Position numbers and translations under genes: made by a program
DNA from: a bacterium
GTDB lineage: Bacteria; Patescibacteriota; Patescibacteriia; Veblenbacterales; UBA10138
DNA length: 36,703 bases
NCBI GenBank assembly: GCA_020057885.1
Contig: JAGVEX010000009.1
Coordinates: forward strand, 1 to 36,703
Direction of reading: 5' to 3'
The notes under the pieces: generated by a model
Told to the model about the DNA's origin: nothing
The model's input: only the letters and a program-made list of their open reading frames with translations
The model's database searches: none
Shown here: piece after piece, positions 9,900 through 20,037 of the stretch
Layout: each line of letters starts with the position of its first letter
Numbering within the stretch: position 1 is the stretch's first letter

Positions 9900-10184
9900 T
9901 TATAAGATTGCGTCCTTGGCAGCCTTAGAAACGCGGAACTTTACTACTGTTTTGGCAGGAATTTTAATTTCCTGACCAGTCGCTGGGTTGCGACCCATGC
10001 GGGCAGCGCGGTTTTTCTTAACCAGCTTGCCAAGTCCGTGAATGGTGAATTCGCCTGACTTTTTAGTTTCTTTGTAGGCGAGGTCTACCATCGCTTCTAC
10101 CAACGCCGTAACATCTTTCCGGCTGTGGCCGGTTGTTTCAGCGAGGGTGGCGAGGACTTGTGACTTTGTCATACCTTTTGCCAT
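9900..10184 (-). CDS. hup: HU family DNA-binding protein
   Basis: GEFTIHGLGKLVKKNRAARMGRNPATGQEIKIPAKTVVKFRVSKAAKDAI. Confidence 0.93.
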   Translation of the reverse strand: MAKGMTKSQVLATLAETTGHSRKDVTALVEAMVDLAYKETKKSGEFTIHGLGKLVKKNRAARMGRNPATGQEIKIPAKTVVKFRVSKAAKDAIL

Positions 10185-10388
10185 AATTATGCTTGGGTTA
10201 ACAAATTAGTAACCATAGTATAGCAAATTACTGGGAAATAGCACAATCCACAGCCTAAAACAAACCGTCAATCTATGTATAAATACAAGCGTATCAACGC
10301 TTTTTGCAGATTAAAAACAGAAGATTAATACCTGTAAGGCACTACTTTTTGGCTAATCTTAGCTATTTTTTAAGGCTGAGACAAAAAA

Positions 10389-13016
10389 CTAATCATTGTT
10401 ATAGTGCCGCGTAAACCAACGTTTTACTATTTGCGTTAAGGCAAAATAACAAACCAACATACCGCCTACTAACAACCAATAGAATGCAGGGAGTGGCACA
10501 AAACCAAGCGAGCTAGCGAGTGGTGAAAATGGCAGCCAAGCGCCAATACCTACCACGCCTATGGTGCTTAAAGTTAAAGGCCAACTGGCACGGCTTTGAA
10601 AAAATGGGATTTTATTGGTGCGGATAATATGAACTATCATAGTTTGAGTAAACAGTGATTCAAAAAACCAACCGGTCTGAAAAAGCGCCGGATTAAGCCA
10701 AGCATTAAACACAAACAACATCATAAAAAAAGTAAGATAATCAAAAATAGAGCTAATGGGGCCAATGAATAACATATAACGCTTAATTTGATTAATATGC
10801 CATTGGCGAGGCTTTGTTAAATATTCTTCATCAACACTGTCGGTGGGTATAGCAGCTTGCGATAAATCATAAAGCAAATTATTAGCAATAATTTGTATTG
10901 GTAACATTGGTAAAAATGGCAAAAAAATACTGCCGCCTACCACACTAAACATATTGCCAAAATTTGAACTGGCAGCCATTTTAATGTACTTTTCTATATT
11001 TCCAAAAATTTTTCTGCCTTCGCGCGCGCCTTCTTTAAGCACTAATAAATTTTTTTCCAGCAAAATAATATCAGAAGATTCCTTGGCAATATCTGTGGCT
11101 GTATCCACTGAAATCCCAACATCCGCTGCTTTAAGCGCCGGCGCGTCGTTAATGCCGTCACCCAAAAATCCCACCACATGCCCCCGGCTCTGCAGCGCGC
11201 GAATCACTCTTTCTTTATGCGCTGGTTCAAGTTTGTCAAGAACAGTGGTTTGCTCCACCGCCTCGGCTAATTCAGCCTCGGTCATTTTTTCTGTTTCGCT
11301 ACCCAATAAAATACGATTGATTTTTAAACCAACATCATCACAAATTTTACGCGTTACTAATTCATTGTCACCCGTTAAAATTTTCACTTGCACGCCATAA
11401 CGGTTGAGTTCTTTAATGGCCACGCCAGCCGACTCTTTGGCAGGGTCAAGAAAAGCCAAAAAGCCAAGCAAAGTAAGATTACTTTCGTCTGCTATTTTGT
11501 AAACGCGCTTAGTTGGCGGCAATTCGCGGTAAGCTATAGCAATTAATCTAAAACCTTCACTGCTCAACTGGGTAATTAAATCTTGTTTGTTTTTATGATG
11601 CGTTTTTTTAAGGATATGCGTTTTTCCACCCTCCACCACGTGCGTAGAACAACTTAATACTTCCTCCACCGCGCCCTTACAAATAAGTAAATGCTTGCCC
11701 GATTTATCCTCTACCACTACCGACATCCGGCGGCGTACAAAATCAAAAGGCAGTTCATCTACTTTGGCATATTCTTTGGCCAAGTCACGAGCACCATCGG
11801 GGGCGTGCTTAAGTACACCAGTATCCATTAAATTTTTAAATCCGGTTTGATAAAAACTATTAAGATAAGCATAATTTAAAATTGCTTCATTTTCGTGGCC
11901 TGCTATATCCACATGTTTAATTAAAATTACTTTGCCTTGAGTAAGGGTGCCTGTTTTATCGGTACAAAGCACATCCATCGCGCCAAAATTTTGAATGGCG
12001 TTAAGACGCTTAACAATAACTTTTTTACGCGACATATCAAGCGCGCCTTTAGACAAATTTACTGTTACTATCATTGGCAGCATTTCTGGAGTTAATCCAA
12101 CCGCCACTGCCAAAGCAAATAAAAAAGCTTCCAGCCAATTACCTTTAGAAAAGCCATTTATTAAAAATACTAGCGGCACCATTACACCGATAAAGCGAAT
12201 CATTAGCCAAGTAAAGCGCCCTACACCTTTATCAAAACTAGTCAGCTCGCGCTCGCCCACAATACTTTTAGCGAGCGACCCAAAATAAGTTGAGGTTCCC
12301 GTAGTTATAGCCACCGTTACTGCCGTACCACTTTCTACAGCCGTACCCATAAAACACAAATTTTGTATTTCAAATTCACTACCGCCAACTACAGCCACTG
12401 GGGACGCGTGTTTTTCCACGGGCAAAGATTCGCCGGTTAAGGCGGACTGGTTAATAAACAAATCCCTTGATTCTATAATACGTACATCGGCTGGTACTAT
12501 ATCGCCAGCTGACAAATGAATAATATCACCTGGTACCACTAATTTAAGTGGAATTTCCTTTTGCACTCCCTCGCGCACTACGCAAGCTGTGGTATGTACC
12601 ATGGCTTTAAGCTTTTCAGCTGCGGCAGTAGCTTTTACTTCTTGAAAAAAACGCAAAAACACACTCAAAATAAGCATAAAGCCTATCAAGACAGTGGCTT
12701 TAATATCACCAGTAAAATAAGAAATTACTCCTAAAGCCAACAATAAAAGACTTAGAGGATCTTTAATATTAGAAAAAAGCCTGCCAAGCCAGCTTAGCCG
12801 CTTTTCGGACGCTATTTCATTAGGGCCATAGTTTGCCAAACGCAAATGAGCCTCCTTGGCCGTGAGCCCATTAGTTGAGGTGTGTAAACTATTTAATACC
12901 GCCGCCGCTTCAATTATGGCAGAATTAACCACCTCGCGCGCTACGGCATGTACAATTTTGTGCTCGGTAGTCGATTTTTTATTGAATTTAGAAACAAAAC
13001 TGTCTATAAAACTCAT
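10389..13016 (-). CDS. mgtA: Magnesium-translocating P-type ATPase (MgtA/MgtB type)
   Basis: DKTGTLTQGK, LTGDNELVTRKIC, GDGINDAPAL, GLTPEMLPMIV. Confidence 0.9.
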   Translation of the reverse strand: MSFIDSFVSKFNKKSTTEHKIVHAVAREVVNSAIIEAAAVLNSLHTSTNGLTAKEAHLRLANYGPNEIASEKRLSWLGRLFSNIKDPLSLLLLALGVISYFTGDIKATVLIGFMLILSVFLRFFQEVKATAAAEKLKAMVHTTACVVREGVQKEIPLKLVVPGDIIHLSAGDIVPADVRIIESRDLFINQSALTGESLPVEKHASPVAVVGGSEFEIQNLCFMGTAVESGTAVTVAITTGTSTYFGSLAKSIVGERELTSFDKGVGRFTWLMIRFIGVMVPLVFLINGFSKGNWLEAFLFALAVAVGLTPEMLPMIVTVNLSKGALDMSRKKVIVKRLNAIQNFGAMDVLCTDKTGTLTQGKVILIKHVDIAGHENEAILNYAYLNSFYQTGFKNLMDTGVLKHAPDGARDLAKEYAKVDELPFDFVRRRMSVVVEDKSGKHLLICKGAVEEVLSCSTHVVEGGKTHILKKTHHKNKQDLITQLSSEGFRLIAIAYRELPPTKRVYKIADESNLTLLGFLAFLDPAKESAGVAIKELNRYGVQVKILTGDNELVTRKICDDVGLKINRILLGSETEKMTEAELAEAVEQTTVLDKLEPAHKERVIRALQSRGHVVGFLGDGINDAPALKAADVGISVDTATDIAKESSDIILLEKNLLVLKEGAREGRKIFGNIEKYIKMAASSNFGNMFSVVGGSIFLPFLPMLPIQIIANNLLYDLSQAAIPTDSVDEEYLTKPRQWHINQIKRYMLFIGPISSIFDYLTFFMMLFVFNAWLNPALFQTGWFFESLFTQTMIVHIIRTNKIPFFQSRASWPLTLSTIGVVGIGAWLPFSPLASSLGFVPLPAFYWLLVGGMLVCYFALTQIVKRWFTRHYNND

Positions 13017-13063
13017 ATATAATATCGTACCTCAATTTGACTTCATTAGTAAAATTTTAATAT

Positions 13064-13097
13064 AAACAAAAACTGGCCAAAACCAGCCAGTTTGTTT
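13064..13097 (-). terminator. Rho-independent terminator of typA
   Basis: AAACAAAaACTGGC...GCCAGTTTGTTT dyad downstream of the typA stop. Confidence 0.7.
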
Positions 13098-13123
13098 AAA
13101 ACAGTTTAGTAATGAAATTAATT

Positions 13124-14938
13124 TTATCTTCGACTAAGTGACTCTATGCGTTTAGCTTCACTTTCATCTAAAACAATCTTTCTAATTCTCACACTCTTGG
13201 GGGTTACTTCCACCAACTCATCGTCACCTATATACTCTAAAGCATCTTCCAAATCCATCACATGGGGAGTATTAAAGTGTTCCGCACTACCATCGCCCTT
13301 GGAACGCATATTAGATAATTGCTTGGCTTTGCAAACATTAACGCGTATATCATCAGCTCGAGAATTTTGACCTACCACCTGACCTTTATATACTTCCACC
13401 CCGGAACCTAAAAATAAAACTCCCCTATCTTGTACATTAAGCAAGCCATAAAGATTGGTGGTACCATTTTCATAAGCCACCAACGAGCCTTGTTCACGTT
13501 CGTGCCAATTTCCCGGATCAGGCTGATATTGATGGAAGATTGTATTCATAATACCTAAACCCCTAGTATCGGTAAGAAATTCAGTACGATAGCCTAGTAA
13601 ACCTTTAGTAGGAATAATAAACTCAAGGTAAGCAATACCATTTTCAACTTTCATTTCTTTAAGTTGGCCACGGCGTATGCCGAGTTTTTGAATAACCACA
13701 CCAGTATGCGCTTCGGGCACTTCTATAAAAGCAAATTCAAAAGGTGTTAACAATTCACCTTTCACTTCTTTGGTAATAACTTGTGGTTGTGAAACTTGAA
13801 ATTCATAACCTTCACGACGCAAACGCTCAATTAAAATAGCCAAGTGCAATTCGCCACGACCAGAAACAATCCAATTACTATTGGGCGCGTCTTCCACTCG
13901 CAAAGCCATATCGGTTTCAAGTTCCTTATAAAGCCGCTCGCGTATTTGGCGCGAAGTAGTATATTGACCCTCTTTGCCAGCAAAAGGCGAATCATTTATT
14001 CTTATGGCAATTTTAACAGTTGGCTCTTCAATAGCTAATACTGGCAGAGCTATAGGAGTCGTTGGATCGGCAATTGTTTCGCCAATTGTAATATCGGGAA
14101 TTCCCGCCAGTGCTACTATATCACCCGCTGTAGCTTCGGTTGCATCCTTGCGCTCCAAACCTTCAAAGGTCATAAGCGCCATCAACCTGCATTTTTGCGA
14201 ACTACCTTCACGATTAATATGAACTACTTCTTGACTAGCGCGTATAGTGCCATTAAAAATTCTTCCGGTAGCAATACGACCACGAAAAGTATCACCACTT
14301 ATAGTAGTCACTAATAATTGTAATGGTAAATCAGGATCACAAGTTGGGGCGGGTACGTATTTTATAATTGCCTCAAAAATTGGAGAAATATCTGTCATCT
14401 CATTAAGATCGGGCCCCAAACCCGCTTTACCTTCACGAGCGGCGGCGTAAAGCACTGGGAAATCCAAAGTTTTATCATCCGCTCCCAACTCAACAAATAA
14501 ATCAAAAGTTTTGTTAAGGGCGTGATTATGTCGCGCGTCTGCCTTATCTATTTTATTTATTACCACAATAATTTTAAGTTTCATTTTAAGCGCTTGTTTT
14601 AAAACAAAACGAGTTTGTGGCATAGGGCCTTCCTTAGCATCAACCAATAATAAACAACCATCGGCCATAGTTAATACGCGTTCTACCTCGCCGCCAAAAT
14701 CAGCGTGGCCTGGGGTATCTATAATATTAATTTTAGTGCCCTGCCAATTAACACTGGCGTTTTTGGAAAAAATAGTAATACCGCGCTCGCGCTCAAGATC
14801 GTTTGAATCCATAATAAGCGTAGTGGCATCAAACTCTTTACCTAGCTTGGTTTTTGACTGCCGAAGTAAAGCATCCACCAAAGTAGTTTTACCATGGTCG
14901 ACGTGAGCAATAATTGCGACGTTACGAATACTTTTCAT
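13124..14938 (-). CDS. typA: Translational GTPase TypA/BipA
   Basis: NVAIIAHVDHGKTTLVDALLRQS, RERGITIFSKN, IDTPGHADFGGEVERVL, NKIDKADAR; C-terminal TypA-type domains. Confidence 0.95.
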   Translation of the reverse strand: MKSIRNVAIIAHVDHGKTTLVDALLRQSKTKLGKEFDATTLIMDSNDLERERGITIFSKNASVNWQGTKINIIDTPGHADFGGEVERVLTMADGCLLLVDAKEGPMPQTRFVLKQALKMKLKIIVVINKIDKADARHNHALNKTFDLFVELGADDKTLDFPVLYAAAREGKAGLGPDLNEMTDISPIFEAIIKYVPAPTCDPDLPLQLLVTTISGDTFRGRIATGRIFNGTIRASQEVVHINREGSSQKCRLMALMTFEGLERKDATEATAGDIVALAGIPDITIGETIADPTTPIALPVLAIEEPTVKIAIRINDSPFAGKEGQYTTSRQIRERLYKELETDMALRVEDAPNSNWIVSGRGELHLAILIERLRREGYEFQVSQPQVITKEVKGELLTPFEFAFIEVPEAHTGVVIQKLGIRRGQLKEMKVENGIAYLEFIIPTKGLLGYRTEFLTDTRGLGIMNTIFHQYQPDPGNWHEREQGSLVAYENGTTNLYGLLNVQDRGVLFLGSGVEVYKGQVVGQNSRADDIRVNVCKAKQLSNMRSKGDGSAEHFNTPHVMDLEDALEYIGDDELVEVTPKSVRIRKIVLDESEAKRIESLSRR

Positions 14939-14972
14939 AAATATTGTTTGGGTGGAAGCGTTAAATAAAAAA

Positions 14973-14986
14973 ATCCCACTCGGGAT
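14973..14986 (-). promoter_or_regulatory. Terminator-like hairpin in the typA 5' leader
   Basis: Minus strand ATCCCgagtGGGAT followed by TTTTTTT, between a consensus promoter and the typA ATG. Confidence 0.55.
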
Positions 14987-15134
14987 AGCATATAGTAAAT
15001 CGTATGCTCGAATGGATAATAAACTAAATTATCTATTCTGTCAAGCTCGATTAGTCTTAAAAATCAATCTCAAATATATACTACAATTAGAAACTCTGCA
15101 TCACAAATAGTATACTAACAATATAAGTAAATTT

Positions 15135-15632
15135 ATGCTTCCTGCACCTATACCACAAGATGACGCTGAACGACTTAAGGCTCTTTTAGCCCTAAACCTT
15201 CTTGATACTGAGCCGGAAGAACGTTTTGATTCCATTACCCACGAAGTTTGTCAGCGTTTAAATGTGCCTATTTGCACCATTACTCTTATTGATTCGCATC
15301 GGGAATGGTATAAATCAGCTCAAGGACTTAAGACGCGCGAAGGAAACCGTGCTGACTCCTTTTGTGGACACGCACTTATTTCTAAATATATTTTTGTGAT
15401 TGACGATACGCTTAAAGATCCAAATTTTGCCGACAACCCACAAGTCATTGGCGAGCCATTTATACGTTTTTATGCTGGTGTGGCTTTGAGGGAAAATATT
15501 ACAAATCACCCTATTGGTGTTTTATGTATCAAAGATATAAAACCGCGAAGTTTTACTAGCGCTGAACTTGGACTCCTGCTGGAATTTGCTGCTAAAACTG
15601 AGATTGAAATCAATCGAGGTAACAAAAAATAA
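15135..15632 (+). CDS. Stand-alone GAF-domain protein
   Basis: PQDDAERLKALLALNLLDTEPEERFDSITHEVCQRLNVPICTITLID...SFCGHAL...FYAGVAL is a typical GAF pattern. Confidence 0.85.
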   Translation: MLPAPIPQDDAERLKALLALNLLDTEPEERFDSITHEVCQRLNVPICTITLIDSHREWYKSAQGLKTREGNRADSFCGHALISKYIFVIDDTLKDPNFADNPQVIGEPFIRFYAGVALRENITNHPIGVLCIKDIKPRSFTSAELGLLLEFAAKTEIEINRGNKK

Positions 15633-15640
15633 TAATACTT

Positions 15641-15667
15641 AAAAACTCCGCTCTCAGGTGGAGTTTT
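15641..15667 (+). terminator. Rho-independent terminator
   Basis: AAAAACTCC-gctctcaggt-GGAGTTTTTT after the GAF gene. Confidence 0.85.
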
Positions 15668-15718
15668 TTGTTATTATACAAACCATATTAAATGGATTCA
15701 TAAGGCTAGTAGAAAATA

Positions 15719-17170
15719 CTAGAGTTTTCCTAAATCTAAATATTCGTTGACTTTTATTTCTTTGACAAATTGCGGCATATGACTGATCAAAATAATCGCT
15801 CCCTCATAATGATTAAGCGCTTTGGCAATTACTGGGATATGGCGAAAATTAATATGATTAGTGGGCTCGTCTAGAATTAATATTCCTGGCCTCATTAGTA
15901 TCAATCTGGCAAAAGCTAATAATCCTTTTTGTCCCTCGGATAATTCACCTACTTTATGCCCCATCAAATCTCCAGTAATCAAGAAACCAGCTGCGATTAA
16001 TCTTATCTCTTGAACAGTTTTACCATCTCCACAGGCACTTACCAATGACTCCATCACTGTTTGTTCAAAATTCAAATTAGAGAAATTTTGACTATAGTAA
16101 CCCACCACCACCTCTGGATTAATTTTAGCGCCCTCATTTTTATTTTCTACCAACGATCTCAATAGCGTACTTTTGCCAATTCCATTGGGGCCAGAAACTA
16201 ACATCCGATTTTTTTGTCTCAATACTTTATCTACTTGTTTAATAACTGGTTCGTGGTTTTGAATAATTTTTATTGATTTAATATTAACCAACTCACCAAC
16301 AATTTCTTGTCTTGGAATATTAAAATCTCTAATTACCTTATCTTCCCTTCTAACCTCTACTTTGTTTTCTTCCAACTCTTCAGTTTCTTCTTTTAACTTT
16401 TTGGCCAATTTTCTCATTTTGCCACCTTTGTTGGAAAAAAAATTTACCTTGTCTTTACGATCCTGAATCGTTTTTTCTAATTGGGCATTCTTTTTTATTT
16501 CCCTCTCTATTCTTCTGGTAATTTCCTCTACTACCGAATAATAATCACCAACATAATTTTCTATTTTTTTAGTGTGGGCATCTAAATAAATTACGCCTTC
16601 CGTAAAACAGTTTAAAAAATCGGCATCATGAGAAATCACAATTATTGTTTTATCGTACATAATCAAAAATTGGACTAGATGATTAATGCCCTCTTCATCT
16701 AAATTATTAGTTGGTTCGTCCAACAATAAAATGTCGGGATTTTGAATCAATGCAAAAGCCAATAACAACCTAGCTTGTTGCCCACCGGATAAATCACCAA
16801 TTTTTTTATCCATCGCTATATTCAAATTTACTGCATTCAGCACTTTGGCTATTTTGGTTTTTAAACCAGGAATCACTTCAGTAAAGGCTTTAGCGAAATA
16901 ATCATCCATTGTGATTGCATAATCATCTCGGGCAATCATTTGTTTGGCAGTAGCGATAGTAGCATCATTTTGATAAGAAATTTTACCACTCTTTGCCTTC
17001 AAATTACCTTTGATTAAATTAAACAAAGTGCTTTTACCAGCGCCGTTCTGTCCCATTAAAGTAATTTTAGCGCCTTTGCGCACGCTAAAATTAACCTCGT
17101 CTAAGACTGGTTGATTCTCTATATATTCAAAAGTGACATTATTAAATCTAAGTACTACTTCTTCGGTCAT
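15719..17170 (-). CDS. ABC-F family ATPase (two ABC modules)
   Basis: Walker A GQNGAGKST and GPNGIGKST; LSGGQQARLLLAFALIQNPDILLLDEPTNNLD; LSEGQKGLLAFARLILMRPGILILDEPTNH; no TM segments. Confidence 0.9.
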   Translation of the reverse strand: MTEEVVLRFNNVTFEYIENQPVLDEVNFSVRKGAKITLMGQNGAGKSTLFNLIKGNLKAKSGKISYQNDATIATAKQMIARDDYAITMDDYFAKAFTEVIPGLKTKIAKVLNAVNLNIAMDKKIGDLSGGQQARLLLAFALIQNPDILLLDEPTNNLDEEGINHLVQFLIMYDKTIIVISHDADFLNCFTEGVIYLDAHTKKIENYVGDYYSVVEEITRRIEREIKKNAQLEKTIQDRKDKVNFFSNKGGKMRKLAKKLKEETEELEENKVEVRREDKVIRDFNIPRQEIVGELVNIKSIKIIQNHEPVIKQVDKVLRQKNRMLVSGPNGIGKSTLLRSLVENKNEGAKINPEVVVGYYSQNFSNLNFEQTVMESLVSACGDGKTVQEIRLIAAGFLITGDLMGHKVGELSEGQKGLLAFARLILMRPGILILDEPTNHINFRHIPVIAKALNHYEGAIILISHMPQFVKEIKVNEYLDLGKL

Positions 17171-17292
17171 AATTTTTTAAGATTATCTCTGCTACTATAC
17201 AGGAAACCACTAATTAGTTCAACAATATAAACTATGGTGGTCGAAAATATATAAAAATCTATATAGTAGGCTACTGATTTTAAGAACTAATA

Positions 17293-17317
17293 AAAAATGC
17301 TAAAACCGGGGTTTTAG
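17293..17317 (-). terminator. Rho-independent terminator
   Basis: CTAAAACC-gg-GGTTTTAG with a T-run (GCATTTTTTA) on the minus strand, downstream of the 17351 gene. Confidence 0.7.
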
Positions 17318-17350
17318 TCAAATATATGAAAACTAGCACACAAATAATCA

Positions 17351-17896
17351 CTAGATAATTTGGGCAACTGTTACTATCACAAAAATACCAATGGTGTTAA
17401 GTATGTAGCTTAATGTAATAAATTGCCATCGCTTAAACTTCGAACCTCCTAATAAAGCGATGCCTAGTTCGTCTGGTAATGGTGAAGCTATAATAAGCGC
17501 CCCTAATACTGGTAGCGACCACGCTAAGTAATGGGACTGAAACAAGCGACCTACACTACTGCGACCAATTAATCCAAAAAAAGGTTTTAGCTCAATAAAT
17601 ACCTTGTCGCGAAGATAATTATAAAGTATAAGGTCGCCACACACAGCGCCCGCACCTGCTACTAGCGAAAGTAAAAACAGATCTCCTGACTCAGTCAAGC
17701 GGAAAAGTACCACCGTAGCGGGAGCTACAGTGAATGTAGAGACGAATAACATACCTACCACAAAAACACCAAGGTATCCAAGACGATCAATTGTTCGCAC
17801 AGTGAAATCAAATGATTCAGTGCTAGCCCATAGGGCCACCGCCACAATACTAATAACAAGTAAAATTGTATAGCGATAACGAATATACATAGGCAT
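17351..17896 (-). CDS. Small multi-pass membrane protein, possibly VTT/DedA-like
   Basis: Hydrophobic helices with GAGAVCGDLILYNYLRDK and LPDELGIALLGGSKF. Confidence 0.5.
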   Translation of the reverse strand: MPMYIRYRYTILLVISIVAVALWASTESFDFTVRTIDRLGYLGVFVVGMLFVSTFTVAPATVVLFRLTESGDLFLLSLVAGAGAVCGDLILYNYLRDKVFIELKPFFGLIGRSSVGRLFQSHYLAWSLPVLGALIIASPLPDELGIALLGGSKFKRWQFITLSYILNTIGIFVIVTVAQII

Positions 17897-18123
17897 TATC
17901 TACTTAGTAAATCGTAGTATTATATTACCATACTTTAATAAACTAAAACCGCTCAAACGAGTTGTCTAAATACATGTAACTCTCTATCCTATCTGTTTAC
18001 CCACACTGTGACATTAAAACTAAAAGTTGTAATTAAAAGAGTTGGTCACGGTCTATTACCCTAACCTATGTATCACTATTTCTTAAGAATAATATAAACC
18101 AAACCTAATGGATGCTCCATTGT

Positions 18124-19353
18124 TTATTCAACACTGTTTTGACTGGCACTATTATTCTCACCTGTTAACTTTTTACAGCTATCCACTAACGAAGAACTCA
18201 CCCTCTCTTTTTCTTTTGTTTCCCACTCGCTAATTTGTGACTCCAATGATTTAATCTCCTGCTCTAAAGCGGTTAATCTGGCTTGACGCTCGGCATTAGC
18301 CGCTTGGCTACTCAATAATACCTGATCTACCACGCCTTTATCTATCTGCTGTTGTCGTAAAATATTAATTTCTGCTTCGGTAATATTAGCTGACGGCAAA
18401 GTTACATCGGCAGCTGATTTTACAAATCTCACTGCCACCTTAACTGGGTCACCCAGGCTCTCCACACCCTCTAGGGCGGTCTTGGCACCCACACTCATAG
18501 CTTTACCACTAAGCTGTGATTTATCTATGGCTAAATCAGAATTGGCTGGTATGACCGCTTGAAAAGTTTTTAAACCAGAACCAACACTTTGTACAGCATT
18601 ACCGGCACTAGTCATTAGATTGCCGTATGACTTACCAGCTGTTACCCCGCTTTTAATAGTTGAATAAGTCACCCAAGACAAACGCCAAAAAGCCTTTAGT
18701 AAATTAGTTTTTTGGTTTTGGACTAAAGCCTGACGATATTCGTTCAAACTGCTTTGCATTTGTTCCTCAATTTCTATATCACGTTGTATTTCAAAAGTTT
18801 CCATTAATTTGCCAATCATTGTTTCATAAACGGTTAAGGCTTGTTTGGCCTCATAACTACGGTCTTCCGCAGGAATTGCGTCATCAATGTCTGAATACTT
18901 TTTCCAGTCCCTATCAAACTCTTCTTGTTTTAATGAACAATCATTATTATATGGACCCTCTGGTAACTCTGCCACCTGTTCTGGTTCACCTGGTACGCAA
19001 GAATCTTTAGTGGCCTTGTAACCCTGATCACAATAATTACAAGTATCATCTTCAATATAACCATTAGCGGCCACGCAACTACTACCAAAACTCTGCTTTT
19101 CTTTTTCTAACCAATTATTATACTGTTCCTCAACATACTTACTAGCCTCCTTACTACTCATACCAATATCCTCACAAAAATCACCATGGAAAGCACATTT
19201 ACAATACTGATAATTAAGATGAACGCCACAAAATTCTTGTTTGATATCGGGTTCATTAAAATCCTCGCTACGACTAACGCCCTGGGGTGTACCACAGCCT
19301 GTTAATATAAACACTAAAAAAACTAAACTAATGGTTATAAATAAACGTTTCAT
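18124..19353 (-). CDS. Predicted Cys-rich lipoprotein with coiled coil
   Basis: Signal peptide with lipobox (FVLFILTGC-like); clustered Cys (CGVHLNYQYCKCAFHGDFC); C-terminal heptad-like region. Confidence 0.65.
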   Translation of the reverse strand: MKRLFITISLVFLVFILTGCGTPQGVSRSEDFNEPDIKQEFCGVHLNYQYCKCAFHGDFCEDIGMSSKEASKYVEEQYNNWLEKEKQSFGSSCVAANGYIEDDTCNYCDQGYKATKDSCVPGEPEQVAELPEGPYNNDCSLKQEEFDRDWKKYSDIDDAIPAEDRSYEAKQALTVYETMIGKLMETFEIQRDIEIEEQMQSSLNEYRQALVQNQKTNLLKAFWRLSWVTYSTIKSGVTAGKSYGNLMTSAGNAVQSVGSGLKTFQAVIPANSDLAIDKSQLSGKAMSVGAKTALEGVESLGDPVKVAVRFVKSAADVTLPSANITEAEINILRQQQIDKGVVDQVLLSSQAANAERQARLTALEQEIKSLESQISEWETKEKERVSSSLVDSCKKLTGENNSASQNSVE

Positions 19354-19412
19354 ATTTGATTAGTTAGATGTTTAGAAAACCTACTTTAATTCTAGCACCG
19401 CTATGATAAAAG

Positions 19413-19452
19413 AAAAACCACCCCTATCAGGTGGTTAAAAAGTGTTAGCAAG
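19413..19452 (-). terminator. Terminator, member of a dispersed family
   Basis: Plus strand AAAACCACCCCTATCAGGTGGTTAAAAAGTGTTAGC; similar copies at 27334, 28859 and 32175. Confidence 0.65.
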
Positions 19453-19472
19453 GACATTAAGCTAAATTGTGT

Positions 19473-19994
19473 TTACTTAATTACCTTCAAATTAGGTAAA
19501 CTTTTAAGGATTATACCCAAATCAAGCACTGAGTAATCATTGCCGGTAAGATTGAGAACGTTGAGATTCTTAAGGTTGCCAAGTTCATATGGTAAACCTG
19601 TTAAACGATTGAATGAAAGATCAAGTTCGTTAAGGTTGGTAAGCTGTCCAACTTCGGCTGGCAGACCAGTCATAAGATTATGACTTAGATTAAGTTTTTG
19701 CAAATTTTTTAATTGCCGCACTTCGGCTGGTATGGCTCCAGAAAGTTGATTATATGAAAGATCCAACTCTTGGAGTTCAGTTTTGGTAAGAATGTATTTT
19801 GGAAATTCAATTAAATCTTTATTGCTCAGATTAAGTTTAGTGCTATTATTTTTATTTACATTTTTAACATCTGGTGTAGTTTGCGCTGAATTAGAATTTT
19901 TTGTATTCAAATTAGGAACACTGCAAGCGGCGCCAAGTAATACTATTGAAATAAAAGATAGAGGGATTAGATATGTGTATTTAAAAATTTTCAT
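19473..19994 (-). CDS. Leucine-rich-repeat lipoprotein
   Basis: Lipobox LLGAAC; LRRs such as LTNLNELDLSFNRLTGLPYELGNLKNLNVLNLTGN. Confidence 0.8.
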   Translation of the reverse strand: MKIFKYTYLIPLSFISIVLLGAACSVPNLNTKNSNSAQTTPDVKNVNKNNSTKLNLSNKDLIEFPKYILTKTELQELDLSYNQLSGAIPAEVRQLKNLQKLNLSHNLMTGLPAEVGQLTNLNELDLSFNRLTGLPYELGNLKNLNVLNLTGNDYSVLDLGIILKSLPNLKVIK

Positions 19995-20037
19995 ATAATT
20001 ATATACTTAAAAATATATTAAAACTTTACACTTATGG

